Part shown: one piece after another, positions 32,942 through 41,169 of the stretch
How positions within the stretch are numbered: the stretch's first letter is position 1
How the letters are laid out: every line of letters begins with the position of its first letter
Origin: Pontibacter aydingkolensis
GTDB taxonomy: Bacteria > Bacteroidota > Bacteroidia > Cytophagales > Hymenobacteraceae
Direction: 5' to 3'
Length of the DNA stretch: 41,334 bases
Assembly (NCBI RefSeq): GCF_019443125.1
Contig: NZ_JAHYXK010000027.1
Span: 1-41,334 of the forward strand
The notes under the pieces: model-generated
What the model was told of the DNA's origin: nothing
Database searches by the model: none
The model's input: the letters and a program-made list of their open reading frames with translations, nothing else
Translations under genes and position numbers: made by a program

Positions 32942-33652
32942 ATGGAACACATATTGAACAATGAATTGCTATACAAAAGCAGCAGCTTAGAGATAAAGAA
33001 GACATATAATAAGCAAATTGACCGATATGGACTGCACCGTTCGGATGGGAGGCAGTCAACTGCTAATTACCTTCACATCTTCCCTTATACATCAGATAAA
33101 TTGGCTCCTGCGATAAAAGTTGATAATGAATTCGTCTGGATAAACTTGGAATTAGAAGAAGAGCAGATGTTGAACAAAGATTCTTGGATATGGGCTTGTT
33201 GCGTTCCATCTAACTCAACCTGCAATTGTTTAGATGATGGCACTATTCTGGACTGCACCATCTGCGAGGCTGGCAGCATCTTTAACACTCTTAACTTCAA
33301 AACTACCAGCCAAACTCACGATGTTACTACATACGAGTATGATACCAGAGATAACACTTATAGAATCACGATGGCTAAAAGTGATACCATAAGCGACTTA
33401 ATTTTCGATTATAAATGGGAAGCAGCAGAAGTTCAGCAACAAATTCGTTGGACAATCGACTCTTATGAACTGCTGAAAGGTGAACACAAATACAATCTTA
33501 ATGTATGCGTTTATCAGTATTTGGAGAGGAACGTAGCCGTTCAGTTTACTCCTTACGTTGTTACAATTGACCTCATTGATACATCCATTCTGATGAATGT
33601 AACCAAGAATAAAATAATCTTGGGATATGATGAATTCCCTTACAGCAGATGA
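32942..33652 (+). CDS. Hypothetical protein of the island
   Basis: 236 residues, no signal peptide. Four Cys residues cluster in WACCVPSNSTCNCLDDGT plus ILDCTICEAGS, giving six nearby cysteines that could bind a metal. The C-terminal half KYNLNVCVYQYLERNVAVQF and VVTIDLIDTSILMN is strand-rich. No family recognised. The shared motif upstream suggests common control with the 38220 gene. It ends at a hairpin shared with the DUF2971 gene. Confidence 0.6.
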   Translation: MEHILNNELLYKSSSLEIKKTYNKQIDRYGLHRSDGRQSTANYLHIFPYTSDKLAPAIKVDNEFVWINLELEEEQMLNKDSWIWACCVPSNSTCNCLDDGTILDCTICEAGSIFNTLNFKTTSQTHDVTTYEYDTRDNTYRITMAKSDTISDLIFDYKWEAAEVQQQIRWTIDSYELLKGEHKYNLNVCVYQYLERNVAVQFTPYVVTIDLIDTSILMNVTKNKIILGYDEFPYSR

Positions 33653-33660
33653 TATCATTA

Positions 33661-33710
33661 CGCCTGGTGCATGAGAGGATTGTTAGACAGCAAGGCTCAT
33701 GCACCAGATG
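33661..33710. terminator. Bidirectional hairpin between 33652 and 33711
   Basis: CTGGTGCATGAG (33664-33675) pairs with CTCATGCACCAG (33696-33707). It separates converging genes and has no long T-run, so termination is likely but not certain. Confidence 0.65.
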
Positions 33711-34646
33711 TTATGAGGTAGTCATACTTTTAAACTCTACTTTATATTCTGATTTACTTAACTCTCCCTGGTAAATGTTAACATGATTATATCGGTGTTC
33801 AGTAAGCGTTTGCAGTACTTTGTTCTTGAGGTTATCGTGAATATTGACACCTAAGAAAACAGATTTCACTGCTGAAGAATCAAACCCAAAAAGATGTATC
33901 TCTTGTTCATTATAAGTTAATGTTTTATCTGAGTCAGATAAATTTTGAATTAAGCGTACTTCTTCCTCATATTCCCAATGAATGCTTTTGGTTAGTAAGA
34001 TGTTTTCAATTAAGAATTCTAATAACTCGTTTTCACCTAACTTTGAATCAATAAGGGTCAATTTAGGTCTCACTTTTGAGTACTTAATTTCTTGAAGCTT
34101 CCATACTGCACCTCCTTTGTTTTTACCCCTATTGAAGTACTCATTTGAGGAATCAAACTCTATTACAAAACCCTCGTGGCTTCTTGAATAGTGAGACCAC
34201 ATAGTTAAGTTATCACAACTTTTAGTAAGGCTTAAAACACCAAATTTCTTGTTCCAGCTTTCTTTTAGTAGAGAAGAATAGTCTAAACCTAATTCTTGAC
34301 CTTCCATAGCAAAAAGGTTTATCAGATTATTCGGGTGAAACCCAGGTATTAAGTTTAGTGCCTCTCCAATTGAATAGCTGAATACTTCCTCCTTTACATC
34401 ATCGGGAATTGCTTCTCTAAATTCTTCTGGAATATCGTCAATACACAACTTCCTGTTCGCAATCTGCTGTATAATTGGCTTAAAATTCTCATCGTATAGC
34501 TTCTTTGTATAAGCTTCATCAATAATTTTTGAAACAAAAGGCATATGCTCAAAAGGGTCATTCAGATAGTTCGCTTGAGTGAACCTTAACGCCTGATTTT
34601 CTAAAACATCAATTCTCTCTGGACTTAAATATTTAAATAATTCCAT
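33711..34646 (-). CDS. DUF2971 domain-containing protein
   Basis: 311 residues that match the DUF2971 layout: N-terminal LFKYLSPERIDVLENQALRF and QANYLNDPFEHMPF, middle KFGVLSLTKSCDNLTMWSHYS and GFVIEFD, and C-terminal LLTKSIHWEYEEEVRLI. The family is scattered in mobile islands and near defence genes; its biochemical function is unknown. It lies 92 bases after the DUF4365 gene on the same strand, so the two may be co-expressed. Confidence 0.88.
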   Translation of the reverse strand: MELFKYLSPERIDVLENQALRFTQANYLNDPFEHMPFVSKIIDEAYTKKLYDENFKPIIQQIANRKLCIDDIPEEFREAIPDDVKEEVFSYSIGEALNLIPGFHPNNLINLFAMEGQELGLDYSSLLKESWNKKFGVLSLTKSCDNLTMWSHYSRSHEGFVIEFDSSNEYFNRGKNKGGAVWKLQEIKYSKVRPKLTLIDSKLGENELLEFLIENILLTKSIHWEYEEEVRLIQNLSDSDKTLTYNEQEIHLFGFDSSAVKSVFLGVNIHDNLKNKVLQTLTEHRYNHVNIYQGELSKSEYKVEFKSMTTS

Positions 34647-34738
34647 TAATAAAAATTCATTATAACAGCACGGTGCAGCTAACTTATAGGTAAATTAATG
34701 ACCGTGTTTCACTGCATTAATTTGTGGTTTCACTCCTG

Positions 34739-35734
34739 TTATTTCTCTTTTATGATTTCTGGTGCAGTTGGATAGGATGTCAGCAAGCTTATGATTTTTG
34801 GTAAAAACCATTCTCGGCAAATATCTTCATACATAGTTCCAAGATTTGTCAATTGATGCCAAAGTACTATTACTTTATTCTGAATTTCACTCCAATCACT
34901 ATTATCCCCTTCAACTAACTCTTTTATGCTTAGCAGCTCTTTTAGTGCCTCAGGCAATACCTGCCATTCTGTATGAGACCAAATATCCAGATTTTCTAAC
35001 TGGCTAATAAAGTACAAAAGCATAGACTTTGCTTCATTAACAGTATTTACTTTACCTTTCTCTAATTCGTCTCTGTAGGTCCAGACAGGGAAAAGCTTAT
35101 AACCAAACAGGTAGGATATCTCATTTTTTTGATAGGCAAACTTTGAGAAGGCTGATAGTAGTTTTGCTCTTTTACCGTAAAACTTTAAAGCACTAAACGC
35201 AAAGTCTTTATTTTGCAAATTATTAAACGCAGGTACAGTTAGTGTAATTGAGTTCTGGTTTGCATAATTAGGGTTTTTGGGCAGAATTATTTTATCTATG
35301 TAATCATTGAGACTAATGAAGTAAACGTCTTCTGTACTTATATCAACTATGAAAAGTAGAACAGAAACACTCGCACCTAAAGATTGTATTGTAAAGAGTG
35401 AATTAGTATCAAAAACATACTTTATCACTTCTATTTCTGCATACTGTGATTTATCTTCCTCCCAAGCACCTTTGGCAACATTCCCTACATTAAAAATTCT
35501 TTCTCGTGTTACTTCTACTTTCTGTACAGACTTAACTTGAACGTAGATAAATTCTCCAAGAGTCTCTGAGAACCTTTCATCTACTTTTTCAAACAGTTCA
35601 ATAACTAAGTCGATACCATAATCAGGTCTGTTGAATTCACGAATAACCCATTCCTTAGGGGTTAATTTCTTAATTATTTCATATGAGTCATCCTCCATGA
35701 CATGTTGGAAGACTCTTCTTTTTTTATGTGCCAT
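34739..35734 (-). CDS. DUF4365 domain-containing protein (nuclease-like)
   Basis: 331 residues. The N-terminal 140 residues form the DUF4365 core: KKLTPKEWVIREFNRPDYGIDLVIE (D with GxD) and FIYVQVKSVQKV, which resemble the D...D/E-x-K layout of restriction-endonuclease-like folds. The remaining 190 residues are helical with no domain seen. Proteins of this family occur in mobile islands, often with companion genes of defence function. It pairs with the DUF2971 gene on the minus strand and is divergent from the membrane protein at 36032. Confidence 0.85.
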   Translation of the reverse strand: MAHKKRRVFQHVMEDDSYEIIKKLTPKEWVIREFNRPDYGIDLVIELFEKVDERFSETLGEFIYVQVKSVQKVEVTRERIFNVGNVAKGAWEEDKSQYAEIEVIKYVFDTNSLFTIQSLGASVSVLLFIVDISTEDVYFISLNDYIDKIILPKNPNYANQNSITLTVPAFNNLQNKDFAFSALKFYGKRAKLLSAFSKFAYQKNEISYLFGYKLFPVWTYRDELEKGKVNTVNEAKSMLLYFISQLENLDIWSHTEWQVLPEALKELLSIKELVEGDNSDWSEIQNKVIVLWHQLTNLGTMYEDICREWFLPKIISLLTSYPTAPEIIKEK

Positions 35735-36031
35735 TCAGTTGCATTTTAAGAAAACGTTAAACCATCTATATAGCATCATAACCCTTGAATATGTGTGGCT
35801 TAACGAATCCTTTATCATACTATTTCCTATATCCTATTACAGTATATGAAAGTATCTGATTCTTTAGTTACCATTTTAATGCAAAACATTATAAATGTAA
35901 GCTAATGAACCATAAAATTTCATATTCAGGTCAAATGAAGCTAAAACACTACTGAACTTCTATGTCATATTAATATATTGCAGTTAAGTAATTATTAAAA
36001 ACGGAACAGGTACTGGTTATTCCAAATTCAG

Positions 36032-37093
36032 ATGTTTGATATATTCAAAAATTTAAACGATTACAGTAAGTATTTTGAGAATCAACTTAATCTCTCAGGA
36101 ACGATTTTAGGTTTGATAGTCGCAACAAGTACTTTCATCCTTCAAAGCGGTTTTTCCTCTTTCCAGTTTAGTAGAAGTATGTTCCTGAAATACTATGTTC
36201 AACAGAGTAAATTTGTATTTCTTAGCTTAGCATACAACATCATCTTCTCATTACTTCTGCTGTATTTTAACATAAGTGCCACAGTATTATTCTCAATACA
36301 CCTTTTATTTGCTTTAACGTTCACGAAATACTTCCTGGATTTTTATTCTCACAAAGGATATATAGTAACAATAAACTCTTCTAAGTACAACCCATATAAA
36401 AATCATCTTGCTAAGTATTTTAGATACATTAGCAATCTTGGACTACTTCAAAATATATTAATTTACGGAACAATATATTTTATTTTCTTTTACCCTTTAC
36501 ATTTCAATGGTGCTTACAAGTTAAACGAACATCAAGTTTTTATGACAACAGTAAGTTGTTTTGGTTTTAGTATTCTCGTTTTGATAAGAATTATACCCCA
36601 ATTCTTTCTATTCTCTGAGCAGGAGTATAAATCCAAAGCTAAAAATGAATTGAAAGATGATTTAGATATTGATGTTTCTAAAGAAAATAAAATACTCAAA
36701 GACATACTGATAAAGAACGGGAGAAAAGAATTACAAGAAGTTATAAAAACTCCCAAATTCAACAGCTTAATGGTCTACATGCCTGAAAATAAAAGAGAAG
36801 CTTTTTTTGTTATCGATGTTGAGATTACTAATAAAACTGTTTTTGAAATTGTAAATTCTATCCAAGAATACAGTTTTGCTTTCTTTGTAGAACTATCAAG
36901 CATACACGTAGATGTAAATAACTATGTATTATCTTATTTTGTCAAAGTAGATAACGAAAATAAAACAAGAAGCTATTTCCTTAGAGCAAGCAGGACAGAG
37001 ATTGAAAGGTTAAAGCAAAAATATTCAAATCCTAAGGACTTTATAGAACATCTACCGAATAAAGTTATTGATGAACTTTTTAGGAATTTGTGA
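36032..37093 (+). CDS. Membrane protein with cytosolic C-terminal region
   Basis: 353 residues with four probable transmembrane segments near residues 23-40, 60-80, 82-102 and 140-180 and a hydrophilic 150-residue C-terminal part rich in Lys, Glu and Asn containing KENKILKDILIKNGRKELQ. No known family. ATG 36032. It precedes the zincin gene by 43 bases on the same strand, so the two form a probable pair. Confidence 0.58.
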   Translation: MFDIFKNLNDYSKYFENQLNLSGTILGLIVATSTFILQSGFSSFQFSRSMFLKYYVQQSKFVFLSLAYNIIFSLLLLYFNISATVLFSIHLLFALTFTKYFLDFYSHKGYIVTINSSKYNPYKNHLAKYFRYISNLGLLQNILIYGTIYFIFFYPLHFNGAYKLNEHQVFMTTVSCFGFSILVLIRIIPQFFLFSEQEYKSKAKNELKDDLDIDVSKENKILKDILIKNGRKELQEVIKTPKFNSLMVYMPENKREAFFVIDVEITNKTVFEIVNSIQEYSFAFFVELSSIHVDVNNYVLSYFVKVDNENKTRSYFLRASRTEIERLKQKYSNPKDFIEHLPNKVIDELFRNL

Positions 37094-37136
37094 CAAGACA
37101 GTTTTAGCATCTCAACAATTAGCTCAATAGAACCCT

Positions 37137-37862
37137 ATGTTGCCAAAAGAAGAACTTGTACTTGAATTAGTAGATGAACGTAACCAGAAGCTTTGGAATG
37201 AAATAGACCAAAAGCTTAATGTAAAACTTTCGCCTTCGTTGAATGATGAGTATAGCTGTTACTCACAAGGACAAGATATCATATTTTATATAGATGAAAA
37301 CAACTTCTGTAAAGACTCTTTCACGCATGAGATGCTACATGTTTACCTTAGACTTCACGGACTATTTATTGGGGCTGGATTAAAAAATACAATTATACAA
37401 AGCAGAATACTGAGCAATGTATTTAGTAGTGGTTTAATAGAACACTTGGGTAACTGCTTTGACCATATCAAGATGCTTCCAATGTATATTGATATGGGTT
37501 TCAATCGGGAAAAATTTATTCTCGACTATAACACTCATAAATGCACGACTTCTGAAATACAATTATTAAAGAGGGAGTACAAAAAAGGTAATAGAATCAA
37601 CTCAAAAGCAGCAGATTTTTACATCGGAAAATACTTTGCAATTAAAGCTGACCCCAATGATTCGTTTGATTACACAAGCCAACTTTTAGATTTAAAGAAA
37701 ATCGACCCATTACTTTACGGTGCATTAGAGGCTACTGTAAAACATTGGGAAATGGTTAAAGTTAAGGACAGAACCATACTTGATGATGATTATCATCAAG
37801 TCCTTTTAAATTTTTATACTCAAATGAAAGCATGGTTGTCCAAGAGTAAGTTTTTGATTTAG
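37137..37862 (+). CDS. Zincin-like metallopeptidase-fold protein
   Basis: 241 residues. An HExxH motif, HEMLH (residues 64-68), sits in SFTHEMLHVYLRLHG after a FYIDENNFC strand, as in gluzincin-type peptidases; possible third ligands are in LIEHLGNCFDH about 40 residues on. No signal peptide. Length and motif are also compatible with an ImmA/IrrE-type protease that cleaves repressors. It lies 43 bases after the membrane protein gene, suggesting a functional pair. The active site is predicted only from the motif. Confidence 0.62.
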   Translation: MLPKEELVLELVDERNQKLWNEIDQKLNVKLSPSLNDEYSCYSQGQDIIFYIDENNFCKDSFTHEMLHVYLRLHGLFIGAGLKNTIIQSRILSNVFSSGLIEHLGNCFDHIKMLPMYIDMGFNREKFILDYNTHKCTTSEIQLLKREYKKGNRINSKAADFYIGKYFAIKADPNDSFDYTSQLLDLKKIDPLLYGALEATVKHWEMVKVKDRTILDDDYHQVLLNFYTQMKAWLSKSKFLI

Positions 37863-37878
37863 AATTTACTACAAACAT

Positions 37879-38100
37879 TTAAATGCCTCTTAATTTTCGT
37901 TCTATATACTCTTCTGCTTGCTCAATCAACTCCTTAACATCTTCCATTGGCTCAGCTATTTCTTTCCTAAACTGGTCGTCCAGCAGAGCAAAACAAACCG
38001 CACCTCTTACTCTGTCTGATTGATATTGATGGGTATTTGGCAGTTGCTCGAAAAACTCGTCTACATATTTCTCTACTTCTTCTTCGCTAAACTTTGGCAT
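37879..38100 (-). CDS. Small acidic helical protein
   Basis: 73 residues: KFSEEEVEKYVDEFFEQLPN, RVRGAVCFALLDDQFRKEI and EDVKELIEQAEEYIERKL, predicted as three acidic helices. No family recognised. Divergent from the 38220 gene, so the 119-base region between them holds both start sites and the shared CCTGATATATACT motif, as with the pair at 32848/32942. Confidence 0.5.
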   Translation of the reverse strand: MPKFSEEEVEKYVDEFFEQLPNTHQYQSDRVRGAVCFALLDDQFRKEIAEPMEDVKELIEQAEEYIERKLRGI

Positions 38101-38184
38101 AATCGTCTATTCTATTTTTATAAGTTATATATCATAGCCCTTAGCTTTCGCCATACATTTAAAAATTCTCAAAGAATCCATCCG

Positions 38185-38202
38185 CCTGATATATACTTTA
38201 AA
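38185..38202 (+). promoter_or_regulatory. Shared promoter/operator motif upstream of the 38220 gene
   Basis: CCTGATATATACTTTAAA ends 17 bases before the ATG at 38220, as its near-identical copy at 32907-32924 does before 32942. Confidence 0.65.
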
Positions 38203-38219
38203 CAATCAGGAGTAAACAG

Positions 38220-38540
38220 ATGGAAATAAATGGAAAGCTTAAGGATGAAATTCTATTAGAAGGTGAAGTATATGAGTACAAAAATCACATAGCAACATAT
38301 CAGCTAACATTCAGAACAGAGCCTAAAATATTCACACGATGTTGCGTATTGTGCGCAAAGAAAGACTTGGTAACAGAGGTGCTGTCAACACTGGACCGAT
38401 GCGAAGTTCCTCAATATTTAGACAACCTGGATTTAAAGGTAAATGTGTTTGACACAACAGTAGTGTTTGATACATCCATACACTTTCTGTACAGCTACAC
38501 AGTGGAAGTGGAACTGGTGTCTTTGAATAGTGCGGAGTAG
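38220..38540 (+). CDS. Hypothetical protein of the island
   Basis: 106 residues, strand-rich: GEVYEYKNHIATYQLTFRTE, FTRCCVLCAKKDLVTEVL and VFDTTVVFDTSIHFLYSYTVEVELVSL. Three Cys in the CCVLC segment. No family recognised. Its start is set by the shared motif at 38185, the same spacing as for the 32942 gene. Confidence 0.55.
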   Translation: MEINGKLKDEILLEGEVYEYKNHIATYQLTFRTEPKIFTRCCVLCAKKDLVTEVLSTLDRCEVPQYLDNLDLKVNVFDTTVVFDTSIHFLYSYTVEVELVSLNSAE

Positions 38541-38555
38541 TAAAACTTTTAAAAC

Positions 38556-38600
38556 GGAAGTGGAAGTATGGAAGTGTAATGAGTTACTTCTCTACTTCCA
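38556..38600. repeat. GGAAGT-family hairpin, copy D
   Basis: GGAAGTGGAAGTATGGAAGT (38556-38575) pairs imperfectly with ACTTCTCTACTTCCA (38586-38600). It follows the 38220 gene. Confidence 0.75.
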
Positions 38601-38756
38601 TTGCAGTTCTCTGTTTAGCATTCATATAGTCATAGTTGGTTTAGCAAAAAGGAAAGACTAATTTTAAGTTATCAAAATTGAATGAGTTAACCTTGTGTTT
38701 AGCATAATTCTTTTAGACTTAATCCACAACCCCACATCTTTTATACAAAAGTCTCA

Positions 38757-39818
38757 ATGCCTGACCTATATGACATTTCCGAGTGGAATATACTTACTTG
38801 GGTTAGTACTGGTGGTACACGCTCTAAAATGTATGTACAATCTCCTGGTGGTGACTTTTATTTTTTTAAAGAATCTGAGAAAAGAAAGGTTAAGCATTAT
38901 AAGTATGAGTTCTGGTCAGAAATCATAGCCTATGAATTAGGTATGCAACTCAACCTTAACATGCTTCGGTATGATATAGCAATCTATAATGATATTATCG
39001 GGTGCATTTCAAAATCTATGCATAATCCCGATGAAGAAGAATTGGTTGAGGGAGGAAAATATTTGCAAGCTTATGAGCCTGAATTTTCACCAGAAGATAA
39101 AGACAGTCGATTTCTATATACTTTTCAGCTTATTGATGAAGCCCTGGAAGCTGCTGGTTTAGATTACATAGAAAACATTATTGAAATAATTTTATTTGAT
39201 GCGATTATAGGAAATAGTGATAGACACCAGGAAAATTGGGCAGTCATCAACAAACATTCGATTATTGCCAAAGGAATAACTGAGATAGAAAAAGCTATTA
39301 AAGATAACACCCTTTACAAGTACCCTAAACCATTAAGGTGGATTATAAATAAAGCATATAAAGGCAGAGATGTTGAAGAACTAAAACCTGAAGTAAGCCA
39401 AATCAAAGCCATATACTCCCAACCGTATAATTTCGCCCCTATTTATGATAGTGGGAGTAGTTTAGGTAGAGAACTTACAGATGATAAGGTTTCGGAAATG
39501 CTAAAGAATAGACAGCAGTTAGATGCTTATATTAATAGAGGTACAGCCGAGATATATTGGGAAGATTATGAAACAAAGTTAAGGCATTTTGATTTAGTGA
39601 ATCATTTACTTGAGAGTGCCTATAATGAAGTTGTCATTGCAAAAATCAATCAGTTTAAATCTAATTTCAATAGAAACTCGTTAGATGCAACACTCGCATC
39701 TATTGATATATTAGTTCCTGAAGAGTTTAATCAATATAAAATTCCGCAAAACAGAAAGGAACTAATACTAACATTGGTAACTTTGCGCCTCGAAAAGCTT
39801 ATAGGCTTGATTACATGA
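38757..39818 (+). CDS. HipA-like kinase
   Basis: 353 residues. A lysine in FYFFKES (Lys38) sits where the ATP-anchoring Lys would be; the catalytic loop FDAIIGNSDRHQENW gives Asp154 with Asn160, and APIYDSGSSLGREL gives the metal-binding Asp231 (DFG analogue). This is the HipA/CtkA-type serine-kinase layout. In HipA-type systems the kinase phosphorylates a translation-related target and is checked by a DNA-binding partner; here no such HipB gene is adjacent. It overlaps the HIRAN-domain gene by four bases. Confidence 0.87.
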   Translation: MPDLYDISEWNILTWVSTGGTRSKMYVQSPGGDFYFFKESEKRKVKHYKYEFWSEIIAYELGMQLNLNMLRYDIAIYNDIIGCISKSMHNPDEEELVEGGKYLQAYEPEFSPEDKDSRFLYTFQLIDEALEAAGLDYIENIIEIILFDAIIGNSDRHQENWAVINKHSIIAKGITEIEKAIKDNTLYKYPKPLRWIINKAYKGRDVEELKPEVSQIKAIYSQPYNFAPIYDSGSSLGRELTDDKVSEMLKNRQQLDAYINRGTAEIYWEDYETKLRHFDLVNHLLESAYNEVVIAKINQFKSNFNRNSLDATLASIDILVPEEFNQYKIPQNRKELILTLVTLRLEKLIGLIT

Positions 39819-40471
39819 AAGGAATAGGAAATATTTATTTGAGTTGGAGAAAAGGTCAAGGACAGCGAAGATATATTGTTGGCGTGATTAAAAGCAATGT
39901 AACAGAAGGTGTTCGCTTTCAATATCTCCAAGAAGGTGTAGAGAAAGCAAAAGCCGATGGCTTTTTGCCGTATACTGAGTTTCCTAATTTGAATCAGACT
40001 TATACCGAAAATGTACTCGATGTTTTTGGTCAACGCATTATAAAATCGGATAGGCAGGACATTAAAACCTTTCTTGACTTTTGGGAAATTAACCCGAAGT
40101 TTTTGAATAACAAATACTACATGCTTGCTTACACACAAGGATTTGTACCTACCGATAACTTTGAGTTTTTAGCATCTTTCAACCCTGTTGAGGGGTTGTG
40201 TTTTGTAACAGACCTTGCAAATGTTGGAAGCAATAAGATTGAAAATACAGCAATCAAAGTAGGTGATAAGCTGCGATTTGAAAGAGAATCTGACAATCAA
40301 TTTGATAACAAAGCTGTTAAAGTTTTTAAGGGTGATTTACTCTTAGGCTACATCAAGAAGATTCATTGCAATGTGTTTCACAAAAACAGCAGTGTAAGAC
40401 CTGAACTAACGATTAAAGCAATCGAGAAAAACGGATATGTAAAGCGAATCTTTGTGAAAGTCAGCTTTTAG
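39815..40471 (+). CDS. HIRAN-domain protein coupled to the HipA-like kinase
   Basis: 218 residues. Residues about 150-195 show a HIRAN-type DNA-binding domain: TAIKVGDKLRFERESDNQF, DNKAVKVFKGDLLLGYIKKIH. The N-terminal part GVRFQYLQEGVEKAKADGF resembles the HipA N-terminal region, so the kinase may have been split between two genes. ATGA overlap with the kinase implies coupling. HIRAN domains bind DNA ends or ss/ds junctions, which suggests DNA-damage or phage sensing. Terminator follows at 40491. Confidence 0.85.
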   Translation: MKGIGNIYLSWRKGQGQRRYIVGVIKSNVTEGVRFQYLQEGVEKAKADGFLPYTEFPNLNQTYTENVLDVFGQRIIKSDRQDIKTFLDFWEINPKFLNNKYYMLAYTQGFVPTDNFEFLASFNPVEGLCFVTDLANVGSNKIENTAIKVGDKLRFERESDNQFDNKAVKVFKGDLLLGYIKKIHCNVFHKNSSVRPELTIKAIEKNGYVKRIFVKVSF

Positions 40472-40490
40472 GATTTCATAGTGGAAGAAG

Positions 40491-40527
40491 TAACAAAGGC
40501 GCATTTAACGATGCGCCTTTGTTTTTT
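40491..40527 (+). terminator. Terminator of the HipA-like/HIRAN operon
   Basis: AACAAAGGCGCAT (40492-40504) pairs perfectly with ATGCGCCTTTGTT (40511-40523), followed by TTTT. Confidence 0.9.
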
Positions 40528-40556
40528 ATGCTAATCTTTTCTTTCTAAAATTTAAT

Positions 40557-40612
40557 ATGGAAGTGGAAGTATGGAAGTGGAATGCGATACTTACCTATTT
40601 CCATACTTCCAC
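40557..40612. repeat. GGAAGT-family hairpin, copy E
   Basis: GTGGAAGTATGGAA (40563-40576) pairs perfectly with TTCCATACTTCCAC (40599-40612). The left arm continues the motif as ATGGAAGTGGAAGTATGGAA. Confidence 0.85.
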
Positions 40613-40676
40613 GATATAACTTATCAAGAACTCAAAAGAGCAGTAAATGATAGGAGATTGATTCCTTAACTTATAA

Positions 40677-40706
40677 TAAAGGCGCATCTAATGTGATACG
40701 CCTTTT
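40677..40706 (+). terminator. Second AAAGGCG-type hairpin
   Basis: AAAGGCGCAT is matched by ATACGCCTTTT with one mismatch. The same word forms the terminator at 40491, so hairpin copy E is bracketed by two related stems. Confidence 0.55.
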
Positions 40707-40737
40707 GTTGTACTGATACACCCTTTTGAACTTGCTA

Positions 40738-41169
40738 TTACTTTGAAGTATGGGAATAGGAATAATCCCATGGATATACCCCCCGCTTTGTATCCTTCAA
40801 CGCCTCTGCAACTAACCTTTTCAACTCAGCTTGAGTTGTTCTTGGTCGAACCAATATTCCAGTTCGCTTACCAGTTGCAAGTTCATGTTCGACTCTGAGT
40901 TCTTCCTTCTCATTAAGTATGTACTCTCCATTTTCATTGATATCATAGATAGCGTAGGTGTACACCAAATCATAAGTAAACATTTCATCTTCAAAAGCAA
41001 CCAGTGCTAATCTGTCACCTGTGATAGCGATAGGTTCATGATTAGTATAACTCCCAATTCCATTGTTACAGGTATTATCAATCGTGTAGTTGTAATACAA
41101 GGTTATGCTCTTGTGCTTATCGTTTCTATTCTTTCTTATCTTATAATGATATTTTAATAAATTTTTCAT
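40738..41169 (-). CDS. Hypothetical protein at the window end
   Basis: 143 residues, highly charged: N-terminal KYHYKIRKNRNDKHKSITLY, middle FEDEMFTYDLVYTYAIYDIN, and a C-terminal basic LVRPRTTQAELKRLVAEALKDTKRG. No domain recognised. The ATG at 41169 is the longest start. It is convergent with the HIRAN gene, with hairpins between. Confidence 0.5.
   Translation of the reverse strand: MKNLLKYHYKIRKNRNDKHKSITLYYNYTIDNTCNNGIGSYTNHEPIAITGDRLALVAFEDEMFTYDLVYTYAIYDINENGEYILNEKEELRVEHELATGKRTGILVRPRTTQAELKRLVAEALKDTKRGVYPWDYSYSHTSK

Noticed and set aside
29111..40612. CRISPR array from GGAAGT repeats
   Set aside because: Copies are kilobases apart, are hairpins, lack regular spacers and no cas genes are seen.
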